A stretch of DNA of 64,000 nucleotides from Ilex aquifolium (lineage: Eukaryota; Streptophyta; Magnoliopsida; Aquifoliales; Aquifoliaceae), in NCBI GenBank assembly GCA_951799425.1, contig OX637410.1, positions 8,370,001 to 8,434,000 of the forward strand, written 5' to 3'. This document shows positions 1 to 11,322 of this stretch, one piece after another. The translations under genes were made by a program, and so were the position numbers. Position 1 is the first letter of the stretch. Each line of letters starts with the position of its first letter. The notes below the pieces were generated by a model that saw only the letters and a program-made list of their open reading frames with translations, searched no databases and was not told the origin of the DNA.

Positions 1-375
1 CCGAGGTGGACGCATAGAGCGACCTCCCTTCCTTTTGTACTAGACTAGGACATTCTTTTGGAACATTGTGTAGTCTAGCTTCTTTTGTTTATTCCGCTGC
101 GCTACTTTAATTAATTTTTGAGATGTAATAGCCATGACTTGGGCTTATTCTTTTGGATAATGTTGTAAATATTTTATGGATAAATGGACCCGGTGTGGTC
201 AATGTAGTATAATTGCACAGGTTGTGTTTTGGGTAGAGCTCCCCGAACAAAGGAGACTTTGCCCGAATTTTATTAAATTAAGGACCCCCGGTTATTTATG
301 CATTTTATTAGTTTTCCCATGGTATGAATGGTTTTAAAAGGTAATGCCTTCCAGGGTGGTTTTTGGGGCGTTACA
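1..375 (+). mobile_element. Family C LTR, terminal 375 bp
   Basis: The segment ends in GGGGCGTTACA, the reverse complement of the TGTAACGCCCC that begins the two C solo LTRs at 38588 and 48703. It matches the 38588 copy in inverted orientation: the CCACACCGGGTCCA-type repeats, the hairpin module and the CCACCCTGG stretch all recur. Position 376 resumes the integrase reading frame of element F with no PBS, so this is the end of a solo LTR or of a 3' LTR. The other end lies left of the window. Confidence 0.8.
231..264 (+). other. Conserved LTR hairpin, copy 1
   Basis: An inverted repeat: GGGTAGAGCTCCCC pairs with GGAGACTTTGCCC around an AACAAA-type loop. The same structure occurs in the other C and D LTRs (38702, 51748, 60762). 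It lies near the 3' end of the LTR in the sense direction, so probably in transcribed R/U5 sequence. No function is known to me. Confidence 0.55.
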
Positions 376-2320
376 AAACCTGTCAACAACAACAAACACA
401 GAATCCCGTCCTCGTTTTGTCCTAGGTAAACCTAACACAAAATCCATGGAAATATCTACCCAAGGTGAACTAGGTATAGGTAAGGGATTATACAAACCAT
501 GGGGCTGAACCTTAGACTTAGCCTTTTTACAAGCAACACATTTCTCACAAATTCGCTCAACATCCCGTTTCATATGTGGCCAGAAAAAATGTTCAACTAA
601 CACATCTAAGTTTTTCCTAACACCAAAGTGCCCCATTAAACCACCCCCATGTGCTTCTCTAACTAATAACTCACGCATCGAACAATTAGGCACACACAAT
701 CGATCCTCTCGAAACAAGAACCCATCATGCCTATAAAACTTACCAAAACCCAAACTCTCACAAGCATCAAACACATTAGCAAAGTCAGAATCAATAGCAT
801 ATAAATCCTTAATGTACTCAAAACCAAGCAACTTTGCATTTAAAGTGGAAACTAAAGCATACCTACGAGATAAAGCATCAGCAACCACATTCTCTTTCCC
901 CATCTTGTATTTGATAACGTAAGGAAATGTCTCAATGAATTCAACCCATTTAGCATGTCGTCTATTCAGCTTACCTTGAACTTTCAAATGTTTCAAAGAC
1001 TCATGATCAGTGTGGATGACAAACTCCTTGGGCCAAAGATAATGTTGCCAAGTCTCTAACGCCCTCACCAATGCATAAAGCTCCTTATCATAAGTTGGGT
1101 AATTCAAGGCTGCCCCATTTAGCTTCTCACTGAAATAAGCTAAAGGACGACCTCCCTGCATTAAAACAGCTCCAATTCTAATACTTGAGGCATCACACTC
1201 AACTTCAAAAGTTTGAGAAAAGTTAGGCAAAGCAAGTAAAGGTGCAGAACTAAGTTTTTCTTTAATCAAATTAAAAGCAACTTCTTGGTCCCTTCCCCAT
1301 TTAAAACGTACGCTTTTCTTAACGATTTCAGTCATTTCAGTCAATGGTGCAGCCATGGTGCTAAAGTCCTTTACAAACCTTCTATAAAAACTAGCAAGCC
1401 CATGAAAGCTACGTACCTCAGTAATGGTTTTAGGTGTAGGCCATTCGCGAATAGCCTTAACCTTGTCCTCATAACCGCAATGCCCTTAGCACTAACAACA
1501 TATCCTAAGAAAACAATCTGACTAGTGCAAAACGAACATTTCTTGAGGTTAGCAAATAACTGAGCATCACGCAAAGAACATAACACAAGCCTCAAATGTT
1601 CAACATGCTCATCTAACTTTTACTGTAAATCAAGATATCATCAAAATAAACGACAACGAATTTACCAATAAAAGCACGCAAAACATGGTTCATTAAACGC
1701 ATAAACGTACTAGGTGCATTGGTTAAGCCAAAAGGCATTACCAGCCATTCATATAAACCATATTTAGTCTTAAATGCCGTTTTCCATTCATCACCTTCTC
1801 TCATCCTAATTTGATGATAACCAGATTTTAGATCAATCTTACTAAACAAGCAAGCGCCATGCAATTCATCTAACATGTCATCAAGTCTAGGAATGGGATG
1901 ACGATACTTTACCGTTATTTTGTTCACGGCGCGGCAATCGGTGCACATCCTCCAACTCCCATCCTTTTTGGGCACAAGTAACACTGGAACTGCACAAGGA
2001 CTCAAGCTCTCCCTTACATGACCCTTCGACATCAGCTCCTCAACTTGCCTTTGAAGTTCCTTCGTCTCCTCGAGATTAGGAATCGTTGCACCAGGAATGA
2101 AATCAATCTGATGTTCAATCCCTCTAACTGGTGGCAAGCCATTTGGGATTTCCTCGGGAAAAACATCACCGAACTCCTGCAAAAGAGAATCAACAACACT
2201 AGGCAAAGCATGGTTAAGCTCATTAGTATTCAAAAAGGCCTCCTTGTACATAAGTACAATCATCGGCTGCCCGGAATAAAAAGCTCCCATAACCTCTCGT
2301 TCTTTTGCATAGAAACTCAC
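376..2320 (-). pseudogene. Element F pol remnant: RT, RNase H, integrase N-terminus
   Basis: Minus-strand pol of element F. Reverse transcriptase occupies about 2320-1500, with a [11 protein letters not shown] stretch and the YFDD catalytic box near 1640. RNase H follows, with CDASS near 1190 and THDHESL-like TDHESL near 1010. Then come an HHCC zinc-binding region (about 650-520, ending CEKCVACKK) and the first catalytic aspartate of integrase (about 450). The protein ends at VVVDRF where the C LTR begins. Two single-base losses break it. One lies just after YSKS near 1613, and one near 1477 after the SAKGIAV stretch. Each shifts the frame while homology continues in the next frame. These would be the cDNA-synthesis and integration enzymes; as preserved it is a pseudogene. 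Confidence 0.9.
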
Positions 2321-3571
2321 ATTTTTCCTCTCTTGCTTTTGTGAACTCTCACTCTTTTCACTCCTTGAAGATTCAATAGCCTCTCTGTTTTTTCCCTCAT
2401 TTTTTTCACTTTCACTCTATTTCCCTCTTTTTTTTCATTGTCACTCTCTTTTCTTCCCTCAAACTCACTTTTTAACCTCATTTGATCATCATGCACCTGT
2501 CTAGGTGTTAACGGTACAAGTGTTACAGGTTTGCCATGCAATACAAAAGAATATCTATTTCTATATCCATCATGCATAACTTGCCTATCAAACTGCCAAG
2601 GAAGTCCCAAAAGTAAATGACCAGCATGCATTGGGAGTACATCACACAAAACCTCATCAACATAACGCCCAATGGAGAATGAAACTAATACCTGCCTATT
2701 CACCTTAATCTCCCCACATTCATTCAACCATTACAACTTATAAGGAGTAGGGTGCTTAATAGTAGGCAAATTAAGTTTCTCAACTAACAAGGTACTAGCA
2801 ACATTAGCACAACTCCCACCATCAATGATAACACTACATACCTTATTGTTGATATGGCAGCGAGTATGAAAGATGTTGTCACGTTGTGCCTCGTTGTCCT
2901 CCTCCTTCACTTGTGCATTCAAGGCACGCCTCGTGACCAAAATTTCACCCTCAACTGGATATTCCTCTCCTTCACTCTCCTTACTCTCCACATCATCATC
3001 CAATTCACATTCAGTTTCAAAATCACCATTATCCCTAAAAAACATAGCACGTTTATTTGGACATTGAGATGCAATGTGCCCCCTGCCCAAACACTTAAAG
3101 CACTTTATATCTCTATTTCTAGAAGTTTGAGAATCAGATTTACCTCGCTCCTTGCTAGCCTCTATGTCTTTGCCTTTGTTGGAAGCTTCAACTTTACCCT
3201 TAGAATCTGATTTCTCTTCCTTCTTGCTCCAACTAGAATTCGATTTCCAAGAAGATGAAGAACCCGAATTCTGCCCAAACCGAGTAGAGCCCTTCCATTT
3301 GAGTTGCCTCTCAACCTTCATCGCCATGTGTAGCATATCCTCCATCTCCACATAATGTTGCAACTCAACTACATTTTGAATATCTCGGTTCAAACCGTGC
3401 AAGAATCGTGCCATGGTCGCCTCTCGGTCCTCCTCTACATTAACCTGAATCATGGCTATCTCCATCTCCTTATAATACTCCTCAACACTCCTGGACCCCT
3501 GAGTCAACCCCTACAACCTCTGAAACAAGTCCCTATAATAATGAGAAGGGACAAACCTCTTCCTCATGATA
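2317..3571 (-). pseudogene. Element F gag C-terminal half and protease remnant
   Basis: Minus-strand continuation of element F gag and protease. The first part (3571-2731) holds the capsid C-terminal region, with SRSVEEYYKEME and a VELQHYVE segment. A basic, serine-rich linker follows, then a CCHC zinc knuckle (CFKCLGRGHIASQC, about 3105-3060) and an aspartic protease active site of the IDGGS type near 2820. An in-frame TAA at 2728-2730 interrupts the protease where a C-to-T change in a CAA codon is the simplest explanation. The frame then resumes to 2317 through a charged K/E/R-rich linker and is lost again near 2317 before RT. The right end at 3571 is where the family A array was inserted. 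Confidence 0.88.
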
Positions 3572-3576
3572 CTCTT
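3572..3576. repeat. Left TSD of the family A tandem array (CTCTT)
   Basis: CTCTT directly precedes LTR1, and CTCTT recurs at 28818-28822 directly after LTR3. No CTCTT flanks the middle LTR. The gag frame of element F reads through if one copy and the array are removed, which confirms that this is the insertion point. Confidence 0.9.
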
Positions 3577-5349
3577 TGATTCGCACATAATTTTGTACAT
3601 TTCAATGTGCTAATCATATTGTTTTAATTGATTTTGGAATTTAAATAATGGAAATTGTTTTGATTAAGTACCTAACAAAGATATTTGATGAATGCAGTCA
3701 AACAATGCAAAAGAGGTTTTCTAAAGTGTCTCCAAACTGATCTTGGATGAATGGAAATGAGAATGAGCTTTGATGATGGAGTGAATGAAGAATGAAGGAT
3801 GAATTGGGCATATCCAGCTGACAACTACCGGTATCCGTAACTAAAGGGTGGAGGAAACAGGAATGTTGCAGTACAAGGAATTATCTACCGGTAGTCACTA
3901 CCGGTAGTCAATAGCCACTGGAGTCCCCACTACCGGTAGTCAATAGCCACTGGAGTCCCCACTACCGGAAGTCAATAGCCACTGGAGTCATGACTACCGG
4001 TATCTGTTTTCGATCTACCGGTAGTCAATCTTGATTCAGCCCAGTTTCTGCAGGCCTTTCTCTGCCACTTCAAGGGTCCCACCATCAAGTCTCCCCCACT
4101 TCTCTGACACGCCCACCTTACTGTTCATCATGATTCACACTTCCTTCTAGACTTGTGGAGTTAAGGCATTAAATGAAGTGAGAGAGGATGGGGATGTGCT
4201 GGGTGTGCAGACATGCTCTGCCACCCCCTGTCTTTCCCTGGCTGCTGCATCCCTATGGATGTAAATCACATCTGTAGATCCACCTCTCTCTCCAGGCACG
4301 TTTTTTGGCAAAGCAAGAGTCTCCTGCAAGAAAAAATGATTATGCATTAGAGGAGATAGTTTTAGAGAGAGATGCACCAAGCGTAGAGATGATGAATAGT
4401 AGATTCTAGAGAGAGAAAGTTGTAATTTTCACTTATTTTCCAGTACATTGCCTTGCATTCTTCTCTAAGACTCTTTAGAACTTCTTCTAATGCCATTAAT
4501 GTAAGTTCTTTCATGCTTTTCACTAGTTTAATGTTCTCTTCCACTTTCTACCATTAATGAATTAAAGTTCTTCATGTTCATAGCTATGTAATGGGTTTAA
4601 ATGCATTTTCTTTTAGTTCATGAATTCTTGTACTTAGTAGCTTTAGAAGTTCATAAATTTGCAATGCACTTTCATTACATAGTCATTTCCACTCCAAGTA
4701 TGAGTAGCTAAATCCTTTAGTTGGCAAGACCAAGAGGGATCTCCTTTGGGGATACCATTTCAACTCTTTCTCCTCTTTCCCTTTAGAGTCAAATGGTTCG
4801 TTTTGACCGGATGGAAGATGGATGAGTCGATGAGTCTTTGATAAACCGTAGGCCTAGTCACGGTTTATGCTTAGATACTCACCGATGTCATCCTCGGCTT
4901 TCCGTGATTCAAGCGTTCATTCATGCTCAATCGGAGGAGTGATTTGAGTTGAGGTGGTATACCCATTGGAGTGATCTCTTGGAATTGCCAACACTTGTTT
5001 TATCATTACATCTTCATTAGCATACACTTCACAAACCAACTCTCAAGACAAAAGATTTTACATTTCCGTTTTTCACCAAATCACTTCAATCTTGATTCAC
5101 TTCCTTCCCTGTGGATACGACCTTGGAATACTCTTCCAAGTAACTCACAACACACGAAAGTCTCCTTGCGATTGGGGAGCATTTTTGTGCATACATATCC
5201 CATATTTACATCTTCCCATTTCCCTTTCCTCATTGCCCTTTCTTTTGACACTATCCCTAGGGGAAGAAATCCTTCTCCCCCATCCATACATTACATCAAT
5301 TGAGGGATAGTAATTAGGGGTTAGGAAATACATAGTTTCCAATCAATCA
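3577..5349 (+). repeat. Family A LTR1 (left outer LTR)
   Basis: 1,773 bp from TGATTCGCAC to ...CAATCAATCA. The other two LTRs begin TGTTATGTCGCAC, so LTR1 has lost three bases close to its end. I count about ten further single-base differences from LTR2. It contains the palindrome cluster at 3825-4024. Short minus-strand open frames inside it recur in all three LTRs only because the LTRs are copies. Confidence 0.92.
3825..4024. repeat. ACCGGT palindrome cluster in LTR1
   Basis: Seven sites, six built on CTACCGGTA and one variant (CTACCGGAA), lie within 200 bp. The best form, ACTACCGGTAGT, is a perfect 12-bp palindrome. Part of the cluster is a 32-bp direct repeat (CTACCGGTAGTCAATAGCCA followed by CTGGAGTCCCCA) present twice plus one diverged unit. 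CAGCCCAGTTTC follows the cluster. Confidence 0.85.
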
Positions 5350-5353
5350 TTTT

Positions 5354-5372
5354 TTGCGCCGTTGCCGGGGAA
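5354..5372 (+). other. PBS of unit 1 (tRNA-Asp type, one mismatch)
   Basis: TTGCGCCGTTGCCGGGGAA lies 4 bases after LTR1. It matches the complement of the plant tRNA-Asp 3' end, as typical for Athila/Tat elements, except that the second base is T where unit 2 has G. That mismatch sits next to the CCA-pairing end of the primer. Confidence 0.8.
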
Positions 5373-5507
5373 GGCAAGTGTCAAACCAAGGAAGTGATTT
5401 CCGAACAACGGAGGTAAGTCCCGTGATCTTCATCACGGGTTGAGGTACGTTGTTTCGTGCACATAATTTTTGTTGTCTATAGTTTCATTTGTGTATAGTT
5501 TTGTTGC

Positions 5508-8500
5508 ATGTGGGGAAGGGACGATCATCACCGATTAGTTAGACAACCCCTAGGCCCCAACATGAACATCAACCAAGACCCACCCGAGAATGTGGGTGAC
5601 AATGTTGAAAATATAGGTGTCAACCCAAACATGCAAGGGGGTGGGAATTTTGACAATGTAGGTGCAAACCTAAATGACCAAAGGGGTGGGGGAATGCTCG
5701 AACATAGGGTGCCTGACCCAAGATTAAACCATCCCCCTCCCGATCAATTTGACAATGTGGGTGTCAACCCAAATATGCAAGGTGGTGGGGGAGTGCAACC
5801 ACCTCGAATGCCCAACCAACAAGCGCATTTTCCCCCACCAAGGAATGAAGGGAACATCCCACTCGATTTCAAGGCAAGAACCATGCAAGAGTACTTGCAA
5901 CCAACCCGTAGCACCACACCATCATGCATCCGTCTCCCTGTCCAACATCACCTTTTTGTATTAAAACCGTGGATGTTGCAGCTAATCCCCAAATTCAGGG
6001 GGATTGAAAATGAAAATCCGTATAACCACATAAGGTCTTACGAGGAAATGGTTGCAACTTTTCTCCCAAATCACAATATGGAAGAGATAGCCAGGATGAA
6101 ATTGTTCCCCTTCCCGATGGATGGGAAGGCAAGAGTATGGCTTGATTCCATGGGACCCCGGACTATGCTATCTTGGGATAACATTGTTTCCTTTTTCTTA
6201 AAAAAAATTTTCCCGGTTCATCGAACCACCTTTTTGAAAAAGGAAATCCAAAACTTTTCTGAAAAACCCAATGAGCAGTTTTATCAATGTTGGGATCGTT
6301 ATAAGGATCTACTTCACTCCATACCACATCATGGTTTTAACTCATGGCAATTGGTGACCTTCTTCTATGAAGGAATCACATCAAACCATAGACAATTCAT
6401 TGACATGATGTGTAATGGTGAATTCTTGAACAAAGATCCTGATGAGGCCCTAGACTATTTTGGTACCCTCGCTGAAAAGGCACAATTTTGGGGTGTTCAG
6501 GATCCGGATGACATACCTAGGACAATGCCGGGTAGTAGTCAACCACCACGGGGAGGGATGTATGACTTAAAAGACCGTGAGGATCTACTTTCCCAAATTT
6601 CCAAATTGTCTAAGAAAGTGGATTGCCTTGAGGTGGAGAGGAGACGAAATGTCTCTCACGTGTCAAGAGCCGAGGAGGCTTGTTCTATTTGTGGGGGTGT
6701 CGATCATTCCACGTCGGAGTGTCCGAGCATTCCGGCACTTAAGGAAACATACCATGAACATGTCAATGCCTTCAACCAACCGAGGCAATCATTTCCTCAC
6801 AATTCCAACACTTACAATTCAGGGTATCGTGATCACCCTAATTTCAGTTGGAGGAATGAGAACCCCATTCCTTATGGCTCAAACACATATACACCTCCCG
6901 CACCTCCTAGGCAAAGCCAATTTCAATCCCAAGGTCAAGGGCAAGCCTCTAACTCCCAATACCCACGGTCCAATCCGCAAGGGTACCAATCCAATCCTCC
7001 CCCACAAAATTTCTCCCAACAAGGTTCGTCTAGTTCTTCCACCTACCAACCTCCTCATAAGAAGAATTTGGAAGATATGCTCCACAATTTCATTCAAACC
7101 CAGACCACCCTCAATCAAACATTCACTAATTTCATGCAAAGTCAAACCACCTTCAATAAGGACATTTCGGTCCAACTCACCAAAATCACCAATGCCATTG
7201 GGTTGTCTCAACAAGAGAAGGGAAAATTTCCCTCTCAACCCCAACAAAATCCCAAAGGTCAAAATGTGGTTGAGTTGGCCGAGACTTCCCAGGAGAGTTG
7301 TGAGCAACTCAAATCTGTCACCACACTTAGGAGTGGTAAACAAATTGAAAAGATGGTGGTGCCAAAGTTGACACCAAAGGCCGCATTGCCAAAAGAAAAA
7401 GAAATTGAGAGTGAGGCCAAAGAAAGTGTGGTCGACAAGGGTGAGTCGAGTGAAAAGAATGAAAGAAATGGGGTTGATAAAGAACATGTGATTGATGATG
7501 GTTTATGCTTTCCTTATATGCCTGCCCCTTTTCCCCATCGGTTGAAGCCACGTGTCAAGGTGGCTAATTATTCTGACATTTTGGATTTGTTTAAGCAGGT
7601 AAAGATCAACATCCCGCTCCTTGATGCCATCAAGCAAATTCCGTCATGTGCCAAAATATTGAAAGACCTATGCACGGTGAAAAGGAAGTTGAATGTCCGG
7701 AAGAAGGCATTTCTCACAGAACAAGTGAGCTCTATATTGAGGACCAACACTCCTCCAAAATTCAAGGATCCCGGTTGTCCAACAATTGCCATCACCATCG
7801 GGAATTGCCGGGTTGAGCAAGCATTGCTTGACTTGGGGGCGAGCGTCAATCTTCTTCCTTACTCCGTGTACCAACAACTCAAGCTTGAAGAGTTGAAGCC
7901 CACCTCAGTTACACTTCAACTGGCGGATCAGAGCATACGCACACCAAGGGGAGTAGTGGAAGATGTGCTTGTCCAAGTTGACAATTTTTACTTTCCAGTC
8001 GATTTTATTGTATTAGATACACACCCGGTTGCTAACCTTAATTCCCAAATCCCCGTTATTCTTGGAAGACCTTTCCTTGCTACCGCTAACGCTGTGATTA
8101 ATTGCAGGAATGGTCTAATGAAGTTGGCTTTTGGGAACATGACCATGGAGCTGAATGTATTCAATTTAGCAAAACAACCCGGGGATGATGTGGAGGTGAA
8201 CGAGATCAATAGAATCGACACTTTGATTGAGGAGCAAGTGGAGTTAGAAGGGATGTTGGACTGCATGGAGGAGGACTTTGTTGAACTTGTAAAGATAGAT
8301 GAGGAAGAGAGCGTGGAAGAGTTGAAAGGGGTAACAAAATGGATTCCCACATTTGAGGAGTTGCCCAAGCAAGAAAAGAAGATTTTCCGGTCGGAGGAAC
8401 AAAAGCCAAATTTGGAGTTGAAGTCGTTACCCTCACACTTGAAGTACGCCTATCTTGGCGAGGGAGATACATTTCCGGTAATCATTAGTTCCACATTGAA

Positions 8501-11322
8501 CAATGAACAAGAAAAAGAACTCTTGGGGGTTTTGAGAAGACACAAGGGAGCAATTGGGTGGACCATTGCGGATATCAAGGGAATAAGCCCTATTATTTGC
8601 ACCCACCGCATTTACCTCGAGGAGGATGCAAGACCTTCCCGACAGCCTCAACGGAGATTGAACCCTCATATGAAGGAAGTGGTGAGAGACGAGGTTCTTA
8701 AACTACTTGACGTGGGCATAATATTTCCAATTGCCGACAGTAAGTGGGTGAGCCCCACGCAAGTGGTGCCCAAGAAATCCGGAGTCACAGTGGTAGAAAA
8801 CGAGGAGAATGAACTGATACCTACAAGAGTGATTACTGGATGGAGGGTGTGCATCGATTACAGGAAATTGAACTCATGCACTAGGAAGGATCATTTCCCA
8901 ATGCCGTTCCTTGATCAAGTGCTGGAGAGAGTGGCGGGGCACCTCTTCTACTGTTTCCTAGATGGATACTCCGGTTATAATCAGATCGAGATTGCCCTCG
9001 AAGACCAGGAGAAAACCACCTTCACATGCCCCTACGGTACCTTTGCGTACCGGCGCATGCCGTTCGGACTCTGTAATGCTCCAGGAACTTTCCAAAGATG
9101 TATGATGGGCATTTTCAGTGATATGGTGGAGAAAATTGTGGAGGTGTTTATGGACGATTTCTCCGTATTTGGTGATTCCTTCGACGGATGCTTAGGAAAT
9201 TTGGAGAAAGTGTTGGGAAGATGTGAAGATAAGGATCTTGTGCTGAATTGGGAGAAGTGTCACTTTATGGTGACGGAAGGGATTGTGTTGGGTCACATAG
9301 TGTCGGCAAGGGGCATCGAAGTTGACAAATCCAAGGTGGAGGCCATCTCCAACCTCCCCACGCCGACGACCATCAAAGGGATCAGGTCATTTTTGGGTCA
9401 TGCAGGCTTCTATCGCCGGTTCATTCAAAATTTTAGTGCATTGGCCCGACCCCTGACCAATATACTGTCTAAGGAGGTTCCCTTCGAGTGGTCGCATGAG
9501 TGTGAGGCATCTTTTAAGAAACTAAAAAGCATGCTTGTCACGCCTCCTATCATGCGATCACCCAATTGGGACCTTCCTTTTGAGCTCATGTGCGACGCGA
9601 GTGATTACGCGGTCGGTGCAGTGCTTGGTCAGAGGGAAGATAATCGACCATATGTCATACACTACGCTAGCAAGACACTTAATGAGGCACAAATGAATTA
9701 CACTACCACTGAGAAAGAATTGCTAGCTGTAGTGTTTGCCTTAGATAAGTTCCGGTCATATATCATTGGTTCACCTATTGTTGTTTTCACTGACCATTCT
9801 ACTTTGATGTATTTGTTGTCTAAGCAGGATGCAAAGCCAAGGCTAATTAGGTGGATCCTCCTCCTACAAGAATTTGATTTGACTATTAAAGACAAGAAGG
9901 GAGTTGAGAATGTCGTGGCGGATCACTTATCCCGGCTGGTGGCACAAGAGACAAATGAGCACATCCCTATCCCAGACTCTTTCCCTGATGAGCAGTTATT
10001 GTCCATTCATTCTCATTGTCCTTGGTATGCTGACATTTGCAATTATCTTGCAACAGGACAAATCCCACCACACTGGAGCCCTGAGGATAAAAGGAGATTT
10101 ATGGCCAACGTGAAGTACTTCTACTTCGATAATCCGAATCTGTTCAAGTATTGTCCGGACCAGATCATGAGGCGATGCGTGCCTGAAACCGAACAGCGGA
10201 ACGTCCTGGCCTTCTGTCATTCCCAAGCCTGTGGTGGGCATTTCTCTGCTAAGAAGACCTCAGCCAAGATTCTACAATCAGGTTTCTACTGGCCTTCTCT
10301 GATTAAGGATTGCATTTCATTTTGTAAAGAATGTGATAGATGCCAATGTTTGGGTAGCGTGACCCGAAGGAATATGATGCCCCTCTCCCCTGTACTTGTG
10401 ATAGAAATATTCGATTGTTGGGGCATCGATTTCATGGGTCCCTTCCCTATGTCGTTTGGCTATCTATACATTCTGCTGGCAGTGGACTACGTGTCCAAAT
10501 GGGTGGAGGCTATCCCGACAAAGACTAATGACCACCGGGTTGTAGTCAAGTTCTTGAAAGAGAACATTTTCTCGAGGTTTGGGATGCCTCGTGCTTTGAT
10601 TAGTGATGGTGGATCACACTTTTGTAACAGGCCAGTTGCATCGTTATTGTTCAAATATGGCGTTACACATAAAGTATCCACCGCTTATCACCCACAAACA
10701 AATGGCCAAGCCGAGCTAGCCAATAGGGAGATCAAGACCATCCTTGAAAAAACAGTTAACCCCAATATGAAGGATTGGTCTGAGAGATTGATTGATGCCC
10801 TGTGGGCGTACTGCCTACAAGACAGTTTTGGGCATGTCTCCCTATCGGCTTGTCTATGGAAAGGCTTGCCATCTGCCGGTAGAAATGGAACATAGGGCCT
10901 ATTGGGCCATCAAGACTTTAAATTTCAATATGAGAATTGCCGGTAAACATAGGATGTTAGAAATGAATGAATTGGAAGAGATTCGGCGGGATGCATACGA
11001 GAGTTCAAAAATTTCAAAGGAACGGGCGAAAATCTTTCATGATAACTCCATAGTGAGGAAATCATTCGAGCCCGGGCAAAAGGTACTCTTGTATAATTCC
11101 CGCCTCTCCATTTTTCCCGGAAAGCTAAGATCCCGTTGGGATAGCCCCTATCTTGTCAAGGTGGCCTACCCCAATGGAGCTGTTGAGATCACCAACCTCA
11201 AAGATGGCCAAACATTCAAGGTCAATGGCCAAAGACTTAAGCCATTCTTTGAGGGCTTTGAAAACCAAGTGGTGGAGGAGGAGTTAACCGACCCGGTGTA
11301 TCCGGAAGTGATTGAGGAATAA
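5508..11322 (+). pseudogene. Family A gag-pol, unit 1 (frameshifted in integrase)
   Basis: One long open frame from ATG 5508 carries gag (core about residues 150-330) and a CCHC knuckle C392-C395-H400-C405. The protease has D775 in a DLGAS site instead of the usual DSG/DTG. RT has FMDD at 1214-1217, and RNase H has D1363, E1402 and D1429. Integrase shows HHCC from about residue 1571 and the triad D1641, D1700, E1736. The frame breaks at about 10811. Homology continues one base out of register (GCC at 10813) to the stop at 11322 through the integrase C-terminal region, with LYNSRL and a QRLKPF tail. Comparison with B suggests five bases were lost here, after the catalytic core. The unshifted frame ends at 10895. 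The original product would be the polyprotein for particle formation, cDNA synthesis and integration. Confidence 0.93.

Noticed and set aside
4147-4544. Minus-strand small ORFs in the family A LTR, present three times
   Set aside because: Repetition is explained by LTR copying; no domain, start context or conservation beyond the LTR itself.
7988-8472. Open frames on the minus strand opposite family A protease/pol (also 18597-19205 and 6879-7487)
   Set aside because: They are antisense shadows of a long real coding frame, rich in S/L/P, and recur in unit 2 only because the units are copies.
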